Shown here in pieces: positions 17,752-26,579 of a DNA stretch of 64,000 bases. The translations under genes were made by a program, and so were the position numbers. This DNA is from Bacillota bacterium (lineage in GTDB: Bacteria > Bacillota > Bacilli > Paenibacillales > NBRC-103111). The stretch's first letter is position 1, and the number at the start of each line of letters is the position of its first letter. Under the pieces are notes generated by a model, which made no database searches, was not told where the DNA came from, and worked only from the letters and a program-made list of their open reading frames with translations. The stretch is from the NCBI GenBank assembly GCA_023388055.1, contig JAEWGW010000015.1:20891-84890 (forward strand), read 5' to 3'.

Positions 17752-18081
17752 TTAGCCGCAGCTGGTTTTGCAGGAAGCGCAGGCCGAGGTGCCGAAGCAG
17801 CCTGACGACCAAGCGGCTAACTGCTGTCCGCCAAACTGGTCGGCGCCCACATCCTTCACGGCCTTCTCCAGGCACCAGCGCAGCGCCGCGAAACACTCCT
17901 CCTCCGTGGACTCCGCTGTCACCTTTCCCTCCAGCTCCACCGCCTCCAGATAAAACCGGAACCGGAGCATCACCGGTATCCTTTTGCCCTCCAGGGACCC
18001 CTCTGTATACGGGATGCTGCAGTAATCCAAAAACTCTTCCACTTCCACCACATTATCGGGCAGCTTGATGTATTCCGGCAT
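17752..18081 (-). CDS. nifW: NifW-like nitrogenase-associated protein with Cys-rich tail
   Basis: A 109-residue protein. The segment VEEFLDYCSIPYTEGSLEGK followed by RIPVMLRFRFYLEAVE and a terminal helix ALRWCLEKAVKDV resembles the NifW family (SAEEFFxFFxVPYxPxxL...RLxxLxRF), which protects or stabilises the MoFe protein. Unlike usual NifW it ends with CFGTSACASCKTSCG, four Cys in the last 17 residues that could bind metal. The ATG at 18081 has GGAGAGGAGG upstream and overlaps the hesA end by 29 bases. It is the last gene of the nif operon. The family call is by pattern only and should be tested by profile search. Confidence 0.65.
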   Translation of the reverse strand: MPEYIKLPDNVVEVEEFLDYCSIPYTEGSLEGKRIPVMLRFRFYLEAVELEGKVTAESTEEECFAALRWCLEKAVKDVGADQFGGQQLAAWSSGCFGTSACASCKTSCG

Positions 18082-18838
18082 GAGTGTGCCTCCTCTCCGC
18101 ACATGCGGGGCATAATGGAGTATCCTCCAGTTTGATCCGGATGGAACTCAGATCCAATGTGTTGAAACGCACCATCTCACCAACGGTGGGTTGGCCGATG
18201 CCAGTGATCCACTTAACTGCTTCCATGGCCGCCATAGTCCCCGCCATACCCGAGGTAGCTCCCAGCACCGGGAAACCCAAGGGCTCCCACCCCGCATCCC
18301 GGACGGGATAAAGGCATTCCAGGCAGGGTGTCTCTCCCGGCACAATCACTGACAGCGAAATCTCGAAGGCGTACATGGCCGCCTCCACCATAGGCACCCC
18401 CACCTTCCGGCAGGCATCGTTTAACGCATACCGCTCCGGGAAGTCATAACGCGCATCAATGACGATATCTGCAGCGGCGGCCCATTCCACAGCCCGGTCC
18501 ACCGTAATCCGCTCCGGGTACGCCTCAATTTCCACGCGGGGGTTAATCCGTTTGATGCTTTCCACTGCACAGGGAATCCGGGGTTCGCCGATCCGTGAGG
18601 CATCCATGAGGATTTGCCGGTTCAAATCCGGGGGTTTGATGATCCCTTCATGGGCCAGAATCAGCTTGCCCACTCCTGCCGCAGCCAGATACAAGGCGGC
18701 CGTACCACCCAAACCTCCGATACCCGCCACAAACACAGTCGATTTCTCCAGCAGCTTTTGCCCTTCCTCACCCACAAGCTTAACCTGCCTGGCGAAGGGG
18801 TTCATATCCTCCTGAAACGTCCCACTCTCTTTATCCAT
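18053..18838 (-). CDS. hesA: HesA/MoeB/ThiF-type adenylyltransferase
   Basis: A 261-residue E1-like adenylating enzyme. The nucleotide-binding loop VFVAGIGGLGGTAALYLAAAG is near residue 30, followed by PPDLNRQILMD. Two CxxC pairs (CLECLYP and CPACAERR) form the structural zinc site. Nif-linked HesA proteins are thought to help metal or sulfur delivery to the nitrogenase cofactors, though the reaction is not settled. The start at 18838 follows GGGGAGGAAGCGGA; the frame continues upstream to 18898 into the previous gene. It lies between the NifX-associated gene and the NifW-like gene. Confidence 0.88.
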   Translation of the reverse strand: MDKESGTFQEDMNPFARQVKLVGEEGQKLLEKSTVFVAGIGGLGGTAALYLAAAGVGKLILAHEGIIKPPDLNRQILMDASRIGEPRIPCAVESIKRINPRVEIEAYPERITVDRAVEWAAAADIVIDARYDFPERYALNDACRKVGVPMVEAAMYAFEISLSVIVPGETPCLECLYPVRDAGWEPLGFPVLGATSGMAGTMAAMEAVKWITGIGQPTVGEMVRFNTLDLSSIRIKLEDTPLCPACAERRHTHAGIHQAAR

Positions 18839-18861
18839 TCCGCTTCCTCCCCGTTGATCCG

Positions 18862-19338
18862 TTACAGTTGCGCGATGTCCGGGTATCTCTCCAGCCATTC
18901 CAAACCTGCCGCAATAAACCGTTCGCCTTCCTCTATCGCCTTGTCCATAGACGTAAACCCGAACTGTCCCTGCCGCCAGCCATGCACCGACAGCACCAGC
19001 CTGCCGCTATAGACCACCGCTCTGCCCAAACCCTCGTCGTCCATCTCCACAATACTGCCGATGCGGGCGCCGGTCCGGATCTCCAGAGCCATGGCCACCG
19101 CCTGGAAGAAGATCGCCGCCTGCCGCCGGATGGGAGCCGAATCGGCACCGCACAGCGTATCCGCCCCTTTGAAGGCATCGGAGTCCAGCAGGAAATATTT
19201 CTGCAGCCGCGCTTCCTTGGGCTTCTGCGCCCACAGTCCGAATTTATCGTAGGAATCCAGTATACTCAGCACACAATTGACAAACGGATATACCTTGCCG
19301 CTGGTTGGTCCGGCTTGTGTTGCGGTGTGTTCCGGCAT
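18862..19338 (-). CDS. NifX-associated protein (DUF269)
   Basis: A 158-residue protein of the NifX-associated family, recognisable from FVNCVLSILDSYDKFGLWA, IRRQAAIFFQAVAMALEIRTG and the C-terminal GFTSMDKAIEEGERFI. It has no assigned reaction; it usually follows nifX and is thought to act in FeMo-co handling. Its ATG comes immediately after the nifX TAA, so the genes are coupled. This gene is present in some Paenibacillus nif clusters and in Frankia and proteobacteria, but absent from the minimal nine-gene form. Confidence 0.85.
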   Translation of the reverse strand: MPEHTATQAGPTSGKVYPFVNCVLSILDSYDKFGLWAQKPKEARLQKYFLLDSDAFKGADTLCGADSAPIRRQAAIFFQAVAMALEIRTGARIGSIVEMDDEGLGRAVVYSGRLVLSVHGWRQGQFGFTSMDKAIEEGERFIAAGLEWLERYPDIAQL

Positions 19339-19716
19339 TTATACTCCCTCCTCCGCCTTGCGCATGGCCTTCACCAGCCACAATGGGGGTTTGTTGGCCA
19401 GCATAGCCACAAGCCGTTCCAATTGGCCGACAATTTCCGTGCCTTCCTCCACCTTCAGCGGCATTACACCGGAGCGGGTGACCTTAGCCGCCGCCGCAGG
19501 GCCGATCTGGCAGACAAACAGCAGAGTGCAGTCCTTAATCAGGTCCACCCGCCGCTCATTCTTTTCCGACTCCACCTGGATATTCTGCTCCGAAACCTCC
19601 CGGGGCTCCAGCCATCTGTAGCTCTGGCCATCCACCTCGAATACCGAAAACACCATACACCGTCCAAAATGGGAGTCCACCCGTTTTCCATCCTCTGTCG
19701 CAAACGCCACCTTCAC
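19339..19716 (-). CDS. nifX: FeMo cofactor carrier NifX
   Basis: A 125-residue NifX/NafY-type protein that binds NifB-co or VK-cluster during cofactor synthesis. It begins MKVAFATEDGKRVDSHFGRC, with the domain's conserved His in VDSHFG, and includes LLFVCQIGPAAAAKVTRSG. Its ATG overlaps the nifN stop by four bases. It is related to the C-terminal domain of NifB in this same operon. Confidence 0.9.
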   Translation of the reverse strand: MKVAFATEDGKRVDSHFGRCMVFSVFEVDGQSYRWLEPREVSEQNIQVESEKNERRVDLIKDCTLLFVCQIGPAAAAKVTRSGVMPLKVEEGTEIVGQLERLVAMLANKPPLWLVKAMRKAEEGV

Positions 19717-21029
19717 GCATGAATCCTCCTCTCACCCGACAACAATACATTTCCCAGCCCGTTCACCCACTGGGTAGCGCCTTTATAACCTACACTCACA
19801 CTCATGGAAGCCCCGAACCGGTCGAAGATCGGGAAGCCGCACGGATAAAAAGGGATGCCCAAACGCCCCGCTCCCTGCTCCCCGTGAGAGCAGCTGACCC
19901 AAACATCCGCATGGCAGCGCTTCGCCAGCTCCTCCAGATCCCCCAGATCGCCGATCACCACTTCCTCCTCCATCCGGTCGAACAGCGGGGAGATCACGGG
20001 GGCCACCAGCCCTCCGGGAACGGCGCCCATCTCCTTCAGCCAGCCGGTCATACTGTACAGATGATCCGGCTCCAGCGCCATGGCCACCTGTTTGCCGCCA
20101 TACACAAAATGTGCATCCAGCATGCTGTCCAACAGGAACTCCCGCTCCCACTTGTAACGAACCTGCACATCCTGCCGGCTGAGGGAGGCCAAATAAGCAA
20201 ACAGCTGGTCTGTGGGCTTCAGGCCCATGAGGGTGGGGAACACCTTGTAGGGAATCCCCGCACCTGTCTCCAGCAGCTTCGCCGACGGAATCATACTTTC
20301 CCCGGCTACAATCGTAGCCTCTGCCGTCAGCAGATGCCGCGCGTAATCCAGCGGCAGCCCGCCCCGGGACAAGGGGGTATGCCCGGTGAGGAGATGCCCC
20401 GACAGGGAGGTGGAGATATCCGGAAGAGCGATCACCTCCAGGCCGAAGGAGGAGATAATTTCCTTTAACTCCATCACATCCGCCGGTGTGTAATGGGAAC
20501 CCACCAGCAGATTGATCCGGCCCTTGGTTTTTTTACGGGGACGCTCCTCCTTCAACATCTCCAGAATCCCGTTGATAACAGCCTCCGTGGTTTTGGCATA
20601 ACCGGATTCCAATGAGCCCGTAAAGTCGGGAATGGACGCCGCCACCAAAAGCGTATCCTTCACACCGCGTTCCTTGCGGTATTGGCGCAGCTCCCCTTCC
20701 ACGTCCTCCCCCGCAACCTCCGTAAGCGCCGTACTCAACACGGCCACAAGAGACGGGCGGTGCTTATCAATTACCGTATCCAAACCCTCCCTCAAGCTTT
20801 TGCCCCCGCCGAAAATCACGTTGAACTCCTGGAGCGCGGTAGTCTGGGAGGCAACCGGCTCGCGGAAATGCCGGGTCATCATGGCTTTGATGAAGGCGGA
20901 GCAGCCCTGGGCTCCATGAATCAAGGGCATAGACCGGTAAAATCCCTGCAAGGCCAACACACCGCCCAGCGGCTGCCCGGTTTTGAACGGATTGATGGAG
21001 ACCGGCTTTGCGCTACATTTCCATCCCAT
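19713..21029 (-). CDS. nifN: Nitrogenase cofactor scaffold subunit NifN
   Basis: A 438-residue NifN, homologous to NifK, which pairs with NifE as the scaffold on which FeMo-co matures. The N-terminal Cys region KPVSINPFKTGQPLGGVLAL and GAQGCSAFIKAMMTRHFREP is present, as is FNVIFGGGKSLREGLD. It overlaps the 3' end of nifE by 17 bases, so nifE and nifN are coupled. It is shorter than NifK, as expected for NifN. Confidence 0.92.
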   Translation of the reverse strand: MGWKCSAKPVSINPFKTGQPLGGVLALQGFYRSMPLIHGAQGCSAFIKAMMTRHFREPVASQTTALQEFNVIFGGGKSLREGLDTVIDKHRPSLVAVLSTALTEVAGEDVEGELRQYRKERGVKDTLLVAASIPDFTGSLESGYAKTTEAVINGILEMLKEERPRKKTKGRINLLVGSHYTPADVMELKEIISSFGLEVIALPDISTSLSGHLLTGHTPLSRGGLPLDYARHLLTAEATIVAGESMIPSAKLLETGAGIPYKVFPTLMGLKPTDQLFAYLASLSRQDVQVRYKWEREFLLDSMLDAHFVYGGKQVAMALEPDHLYSMTGWLKEMGAVPGGLVAPVISPLFDRMEEEVVIGDLGDLEELAKRCHADVWVSCSHGEQGAGRLGIPFYPCGFPIFDRFGASMSVSVGYKGATQWVNGLGNVLLSGERRIHA

Positions 21030-22389
21030 AGGTTTCTCCCCCTTGCCATGGCGCCGGACGGTTGACCAGCTTCCACACCGGATTTTCCAGAGCGGCAGTC
21101 AGATCCTTCGCCAGTCTGCGCAAGCCCACATAACCCGTATACGCCACATGCCGTTCCTGATTAATATCCAGAAACGGAATTTGCTCCTTCAAGGAGACGT
21201 ACATGTTCCGTCCGCCGGCGACGATGATATCCGCCTTGCGGTCGCGGACAACCTTCAGAATCCGGGCGGCTCCGCCCTCGGGGATCAACTCCGCCTCATT
21301 GCCCACCCGTTCCTTGATCCGGGAAATATCCTCGTCCGAGCTTTTGTTGGTGCCAACTCCAACAACCTTCATACCCAGTTCCTGCAGGGCGCTGATTACC
21401 GACCAGCTTTTGACGCCGCCTGTATAAAGCACCACCCGTTTCCCGCGGAGGACCTTCTTATAAGGCGCCAGGTCCCGGGCCAGCTCATCCTCTTCCTGGC
21501 GGATCAGCTTGCCGATCCGGTCATCCAGCTCCTTGTTCTGCAATTCATAGGCAATCTGCTGCAGCGAAAAGCTGGTCTCTCTGGCTCCGTAGAAGGAAGC
21601 CTCCACATACGGAACACCGTAGGTTTCCTTCATATTCCGGGCCAGGGAAATCAGCGCCCGGCTGCAAACCACAACGTCCAGCTTGGCCCGGTGGGCGTAC
21701 CGGATATCCTGGAAGCGCCCGTCTCCGGTAATCCGCGACAATACCCGGATGCCCGCTTTGCCCAGCAGCTCCTCAATATCCCACTGCTCCCCGGCAATGT
21801 TGTACTCCCCGATCAGATTGATATCAAGAGGCGTCAACGCGCTTTCCTCCGGTTCGGCCGTGCCGATGACATGCTTGAACAGCGCATTGCCGGCCAGGCG
21901 GTTGCCGTAATTCTTGTTCCCCGCAAAACCAGGGCTGTGCACCGGCACCACCGGAACTCCCCATTGGTCAGAGGCCGCAGAGCACACCGCATCCAAATCC
22001 TCGCCGGTCAAAGCCGTCACACAGGTGGAGTACACAAACACAGCAGGGGGAGAAAACCGCTCCACGATCATATCAATGGCCTGGCGCAGCTTCTTTTCGC
22101 CGCCCATGATGATGTCCTGCTCCGTCAAATCCGTGTTGAAGCCGTACCGGTACAGGGTCGGACCGGAGGAGAGGCTGCCTCTTGCCTCCCAGCTGTTGCC
22201 CGCGCAGCCTGCAGGGCCGTGAATCAGATGCGCGGCATCCGCGATAGGCAGGAGGGTAATCTGGGCGCCGTCGAAGGAACAGCCCCCCGCCGAGTCTCCC
22301 GGCTTAGGCTTCGGACAGCCTTTTTTCGCCGGTGTGCTGTGCTCGCAATCCGGCTCGGGAATCCACCCCGATTTTCCAATTGTGCCCAC
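21013..22389 (-). CDS. nifE: Nitrogenase cofactor scaffold subunit NifE
   Basis: A 458-residue NifD homologue forming the NifEN scaffold. The P-cluster-like Cys region is HLIHGPAGCAGNSWEARGSL, with an earlier GGCSFDGAQ; FVYSTCVTALTGEDLDAV supplies the third Cys. The start is GTG at 22389 with AAGGAGGGGATTATC before it; no nearby in-frame ATG fits as well. A 147-bp gap containing a strong hairpin separates it from nifK, the widest gap in the operon. Confidence 0.92.
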   Translation of the reverse strand: MGTIGKSGWIPEPDCEHSTPAKKGCPKPKPGDSAGGCSFDGAQITLLPIADAAHLIHGPAGCAGNSWEARGSLSSGPTLYRYGFNTDLTEQDIIMGGEKKLRQAIDMIVERFSPPAVFVYSTCVTALTGEDLDAVCSAASDQWGVPVVPVHSPGFAGNKNYGNRLAGNALFKHVIGTAEPEESALTPLDINLIGEYNIAGEQWDIEELLGKAGIRVLSRITGDGRFQDIRYAHRAKLDVVVCSRALISLARNMKETYGVPYVEASFYGARETSFSLQQIAYELQNKELDDRIGKLIRQEEDELARDLAPYKKVLRGKRVVLYTGGVKSWSVISALQELGMKVVGVGTNKSSDEDISRIKERVGNEAELIPEGGAARILKVVRDRKADIIVAGGRNMYVSLKEQIPFLDINQERHVAYTGYVGLRRLAKDLTAALENPVWKLVNRPAPWQGGETYGMEM

Positions 22390-22469
22390 GATAATCCCCT
22401 CCTTGTTTTCTGTCTATTATACAGCGAATAAACCCGCGCCAATGTTGCAATTGTTTGTCAATTTGGCAT

Positions 22470-22499
22470 CAGCCGCCACCCGTGACGGGTTGGCGGCTG
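22470..22499. other. Intercistronic hairpin between nifK and nifE
   Basis: A near-perfect stem-loop, arms CAGCCGCCACCCGT / ACGGGTTGGCGGCTG around a short loop. No T-run follows on the nif strand, so it looks like an mRNA-stabilising or partial attenuation element that would favour nifHDK over nifEN rather than a full terminator. Confidence 0.65.
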
Positions 22500-22536
22500 G
22501 ACCTCTTTTTCGGTTATGGAGTTTCCTTACATTCCT

Positions 22537-24075
22537 TTATCTTACAAAGTCGAAGCTATGAGGCTCGGCTTGGTCATCCAGCTGCTGCAGCAGAGTGTTC
22601 ACCACAGTGGTCAGCACATGCAGGGCGCCTTGGTAACCCAGAATCGGGAAACGGTGCAGGTGATGGCGGTCGAAGATCGGGAAGCCGATACGGACCAGCG
22701 GAATACCGGCAGCCTTGCAGTTTTGCTTCAGATGCGTGCTGCCGATAGCGAAATCAACCGGATCCGTGAAGAGCAGGGAACGCAGATGCCAGAGGTCATG
22801 ACCTACATAAACCTTGGCGTCCAGGCCGTGCGGGGAAGCCTTCAGAAGCTCGTAAGCCTCCGCTTCGAAATCCTTGTCGCCGTTGGAGCAAAGAATATGC
22901 ACCGGCTCAAGCCCTACCTCCAGACAGAAGGAGATGAGACCAAGAAGAATATCAGGATCGCCTACCAGCGCCACACGTTTGTTGTGGAGGTACGGATGGG
23001 AGTCGGTCAAGGCATCCACCACTTGGGCGCGCTCCTTGATCAGCTCCTGCGGCACCGGCTTGCCGGTAATGCGGGAGATTTCCTTCAGCAGCTTGTCAGT
23101 TGCGGTAATGCCAATGGGCGAATAAACCGCGGAGGTGGGCTGCTTCCAGGATTCCTCAATATAATCGCGGGTCTTCTTCGTCGAATACTTCTGCAGTGCC
23201 AGGGTGGCTTGGGCGCCGGGAGCCAGAGGAACATCTGCCAGCTTGGTGCCGCCGTAGTAGTACTTGTAGCTGCCGTCCGCAGGAGAGTTCAGGCTTTCAC
23301 TGTGGTCACCCAGGAAGGTGTATTCCACACCGAACAGCTCCAGGATCCGTTTGATTTCCCCAAAATTCGCCGTGTAGGTATCAAAGCCGGAAATCAGATT
23401 GATTTTTTCGGTTTTGGGGGCGTCCGCCGGACGAAGATCACCGTGGCGCTCCGTCAGGTAGCTGATAATACCCTTGATCATATGGTCGTAGCCCCAGGTA
23501 TGGGAGCCTACGAAGCTGGGCGTATTACAGTACGCAACCGGGAAATCCTCGGAGATGACGCCTTCCTTGCGGGCATTGCCGATGAAGGCGTTCAGGTCGT
23601 CGCCGATAACCTCAGCCATGCAAGTGGTATGAATGGCTACCATCTTGGGCTTGTAGAGAGTGGTGGCATTTTGCAGACCCTCGATCAGGTTCTTCATGCC
23701 GCCGAATACGGCGCCGTCCTCTGTCATGGAGGAGGAAACGGCCGGCACGGGCTCCTTGAAGTGACGGGCCAAATGGCTGCGGAAGTAAGCGATACAGCCT
23801 TGGGAGCCATGGGAGAAGGGCAGCGTGCCCTCAAAGCCCAGCGCACCCAGCACTGCACCCAGCGGCTGGCAGGCCTTGGCCGGATTAATCACGGTTTCTT
23901 TACGGGAGAAGTTGATCTCCTGGTATTCCGGAGTCTTCAGGAACTCCTCTATTTCCTTGGCTTGCTCACGGGAGCAGGCTGCTTCGAACACTCTTTTCTT
24001 TTCGGCTGATTCCACATAAGGGGCCGTTTCAAAAAGTGTATTATGGTCTCTATATTCGATCTCGTCCTTTGCCAT
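22537..24075 (-). CDS. nifK: Nitrogenase MoFe protein beta subunit
   Basis: A 512-residue NifK, the beta chain of dinitrogenase. P-cluster Cys ligands are visible: KACQPLGAVLGALGFEG, FSHGSQGCIAYFRSHLARHF and HTTCMAEVIGDDLNAFIG. The Ser-rich AVSSSMTEDGAVFGG segment is typical. GGAGGGGATAACG precedes the ATG and only 18 bp separate it from nifD. Length fits the usual 510-520 residues of NifK with the N-terminal extension. Confidence 0.95.
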   Translation of the reverse strand: MAKDEIEYRDHNTLFETAPYVESAEKKRVFEAACSREQAKEIEEFLKTPEYQEINFSRKETVINPAKACQPLGAVLGALGFEGTLPFSHGSQGCIAYFRSHLARHFKEPVPAVSSSMTEDGAVFGGMKNLIEGLQNATTLYKPKMVAIHTTCMAEVIGDDLNAFIGNARKEGVISEDFPVAYCNTPSFVGSHTWGYDHMIKGIISYLTERHGDLRPADAPKTEKINLISGFDTYTANFGEIKRILELFGVEYTFLGDHSESLNSPADGSYKYYYGGTKLADVPLAPGAQATLALQKYSTKKTRDYIEESWKQPTSAVYSPIGITATDKLLKEISRITGKPVPQELIKERAQVVDALTDSHPYLHNKRVALVGDPDILLGLISFCLEVGLEPVHILCSNGDKDFEAEAYELLKASPHGLDAKVYVGHDLWHLRSLLFTDPVDFAIGSTHLKQNCKAAGIPLVRIGFPIFDRHHLHRFPILGYQGALHVLTTVVNTLLQQLDDQAEPHSFDFVR

Positions 24076-24093
24076 CGTTATCCCCTCCGTTTC

Positions 24094-25539
24094 CTAAAAT
24101 GGTGATTTCACAAGATTCCAGGCTGGGCTGTTGATAGCCATATCCATGTCACGGGCGAAAATCTTGAAGCCGTCGAAGCCATGGTACGGTCCGCTGTAAT
24201 CCCATGAGTGCATTTGACGGAAAGGGATACCCATCTTGTGGTACACATACTTTTCCTTTACGCCGGCGCCGACCAGGTCGGTACCCAGCTTTTCGGCCAA
24301 TGCTTCCATTTCGTATGCGGTGGGATCATCATAGATGATGGTGCCTTCCTGAACATCCTTGACCATCCGTTGGTAATCATCCTTGTGGCCAAACTCATAG
24401 CCGGTGCTGATTACGTCCATACCCAGATCCTCGTAGGCGCCAATGGTATGGCCCGCACGGAGGCCGCCGACCATCAGCATCACCTTCTTGCCTTCCAGCT
24501 TCGGACGATACTTCTCAATCACCTTGTCAGCTTCAGCTTTATACTTGGCGATAACACGCTCTGCATTTTCCTTGATGGTATCGTCGAAATGAGCGGCGAT
24601 GGCACGCAGGCTCTCTGCGATTTTGGTAGGTCCGAAGAAGTTGTATTCCATCCAGGGGATGCCGAAGCGTTCTTCCATGGTGGTACAGATATAGTTCATG
24701 GAACGGTAGCAGTGCAGCACATTCAGCTTGGCCTTGTGGGAGATGGAGAGCTCGTTCATGGTGCCGTCGCCAGCCCATTGGCCGATGACGCGAAGGCCGA
24801 TTTCCTCCAGCAGAATCCGGGAGGCCCAGGTATCGCCGCCGATGTTGTACTCGCCGATCATGTTGATATCGTAAGGAGTGGTATCCTCAAACTCGCCTTT
24901 GCCCAGCAGGTGGTCGCGTACCGCGTCGTTAGCGATATGGTGACCCAGGGATTGGCTGACGCCCCGGAAGCCTTCGCAGCGTACAGGGATAACCGGCATA
25001 TCCAGCTCCTTGGCCATTTTCTTGCCAACAGCCTCAATATCGTCACCTATCAAACCTACAGGGCATTCGGATTGAACCGAGATGCCTTTTGCCAGCGGGA
25101 ACACCTTGGTGATTTCCCGGCAGATGGTTTCCAGCTTCTTGTCGCCGCCGAATACGATATCCCGCTCCTGGAAATCACTGGTTACCTGGAGGACACCGAA
25201 TACATCAACGCCTTGGGTGCCGTTGGCATAGTTCCGGCGGGTACCCCAGCTGTACTGGCCGCAGCCTACAGGGCCGTGGCTGATATGCACCATATCCTTG
25301 ATCGGTCCCCATACCACACCTTTGGAGCCGGCATAGGAGCAGCCGCGGGCGGTCATGACGCCGGGACGGGATTTCGTGTTGGATTTCAGTGCGCACTTGC
25401 CGGTTTCAATGGTCGGCGCTTCTGCAACCTCGTAGTGTTTGGCGCGGTCCTTGGCCGTTTTTTCCGGAAATGCCTCGAGCACTTCCTGCACGATTCTCTT
25501 GCGCGTCTCCACTGTCAATTTGTCCATAGCTGTACTCAT
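24094..25539 (-). CDS. nifD: Nitrogenase MoFe protein alpha subunit
   Basis: A 481-residue NifD. P-cluster ligands lie in TARGCSYAGSKGVVWGP, HGPVGCGQYSWGTRRN and SECPVGLIGDDIEAV. The FeMo-co Cys is in LNVLHCYRSMNYIC and the cofactor His region in MHSWDYSGPYHGFDGFKIF. This set identifies molybdenum nitrogenase and argues against vanadium or iron-only forms, which also need a delta subunit not seen here. GAGGGGAGGCGTACTG precedes the ATG at 25539; MDKLTV four codons later is an alternative start. Confidence 0.96.
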   Translation of the reverse strand: MSTAMDKLTVETRKRIVQEVLEAFPEKTAKDRAKHYEVAEAPTIETGKCALKSNTKSRPGVMTARGCSYAGSKGVVWGPIKDMVHISHGPVGCGQYSWGTRRNYANGTQGVDVFGVLQVTSDFQERDIVFGGDKKLETICREITKVFPLAKGISVQSECPVGLIGDDIEAVGKKMAKELDMPVIPVRCEGFRGVSQSLGHHIANDAVRDHLLGKGEFEDTTPYDINMIGEYNIGGDTWASRILLEEIGLRVIGQWAGDGTMNELSISHKAKLNVLHCYRSMNYICTTMEERFGIPWMEYNFFGPTKIAESLRAIAAHFDDTIKENAERVIAKYKAEADKVIEKYRPKLEGKKVMLMVGGLRAGHTIGAYEDLGMDVISTGYEFGHKDDYQRMVKDVQEGTIIYDDPTAYEMEALAEKLGTDLVGAGVKEKYVYHKMGIPFRQMHSWDYSGPYHGFDGFKIFARDMDMAINSPAWNLVKSPF

Positions 25540-25621
25540 CAGTACGCCTCCCCTCTCGTATGCGGGAGTCCCCGGGGCGGGCTATCCTTCATCAGAATAC
25601 CACCCCGGCTCCCATCGCTTT

Positions 25622-26509
25622 TTATAATCCTGCAGCTTCCTTCTCGGCCAGCTTCTTCAGTGCAGTCTCTTCGTCCTCCACGACACCAAAGTCGATGAGA
25701 AGCTGCTCCAGCTCATCCATTTCGATCGGGGTAGGGATAGTCATCATTTCGTTATACAGGATTTTTTCGGCCAGCTCCTTGTATTGAGCGGCTTGGCTGT
25801 GGTTCGGGTTGTATTGGGTAACAGTCATTCTTCTCAGCTCGGCATGCTGCACCACATTATCGCGGGGCACGAAGTGGATCATTTGTGTATTCAGACGGCG
25901 GGCCAGCTCCATGATGAGCTCATCCTCACGGTCCGTTTGGCGGCTGTTACAAATCAGGCCGCCCAGGCGGACACCGCCGGTGCTTGCATACTTCAGGATA
26001 CCGCGGGCAATGTTGTTGGCCGCGTACATAGCCATCATTTCGCCGGAGCAGACGATGTAGATCTCTTGCGCCTTGTTCTCACGGATGGGCATTGCGAAAC
26101 CGCCGCATACCACGTCGCCCAATACGTCGTAGGATACGAAGTCCATATCCTCATAAGCGCCTTGCTCCTCCAGGAAGTTGATGGAGGTGATAATACCGCG
26201 GCCTGCACAGCCAACGCCCGGTTCCGGACCGCCGGATTCCACACACAGAATGTCGCCGAAGCCGGGAGCTACTACATCTTCCAATTCCAGGTCTTCCACA
26301 GTGCCGCGTTCAGCAGCCAGATGAAGCACGGTTTGTTGGGCTTTGGTATTCAGGATAAGACGGGTGGAGTCAGCCTTGGGGTCACAGCCGACGATCATGA
26401 TTTTTTGGCCGAAGGTGGTGGCCAGTTGGGCCAATGTATTTTGGGATGTGGTGGACTTGCCGATACCGCCCTTACCGTAGAATGCGATTTGTCTCAGTTT
26501 CTTTGCCAT
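25622..26509 (-). CDS. nifH: Nitrogenase iron protein (dinitrogenase reductase)
   Basis: A 295-residue Fe protein that passes electrons to MoFe protein with MgATP hydrolysis and also takes part in cofactor assembly. The P-loop is FYGKGGIGKSTTSQN; the [4Fe-4S] ligands are in GPEPGVGCAGRGIITS and DVLGDVVCGGFAMP. The Arg in CAGRG is the residue ADP-ribosylated in organisms with DraT; no draT is seen here. The start at 26509 (MAKKLRQ) has GGAGG nine bases before it; an ATG three codons upstream overlaps that site. Confidence 0.96.
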   Translation of the reverse strand: MAKKLRQIAFYGKGGIGKSTTSQNTLAQLATTFGQKIMIVGCDPKADSTRLILNTKAQQTVLHLAAERGTVEDLELEDVVAPGFGDILCVESGGPEPGVGCAGRGIITSINFLEEQGAYEDMDFVSYDVLGDVVCGGFAMPIRENKAQEIYIVCSGEMMAMYAANNIARGILKYASTGGVRLGGLICNSRQTDREDELIMELARRLNTQMIHFVPRDNVVQHAELRRMTVTQYNPNHSQAAQYKELAEKILYNEMMTIPTPIEMDELEQLLIDFGVVEDEETALKKLAEKEAAGL

Positions 26510-26579
26510 AATGTTCATCCTCCATTTTTTGAATATTCTGATTTTTATAAATGAAATAAGGCCTGATTCAACTTAGGTT

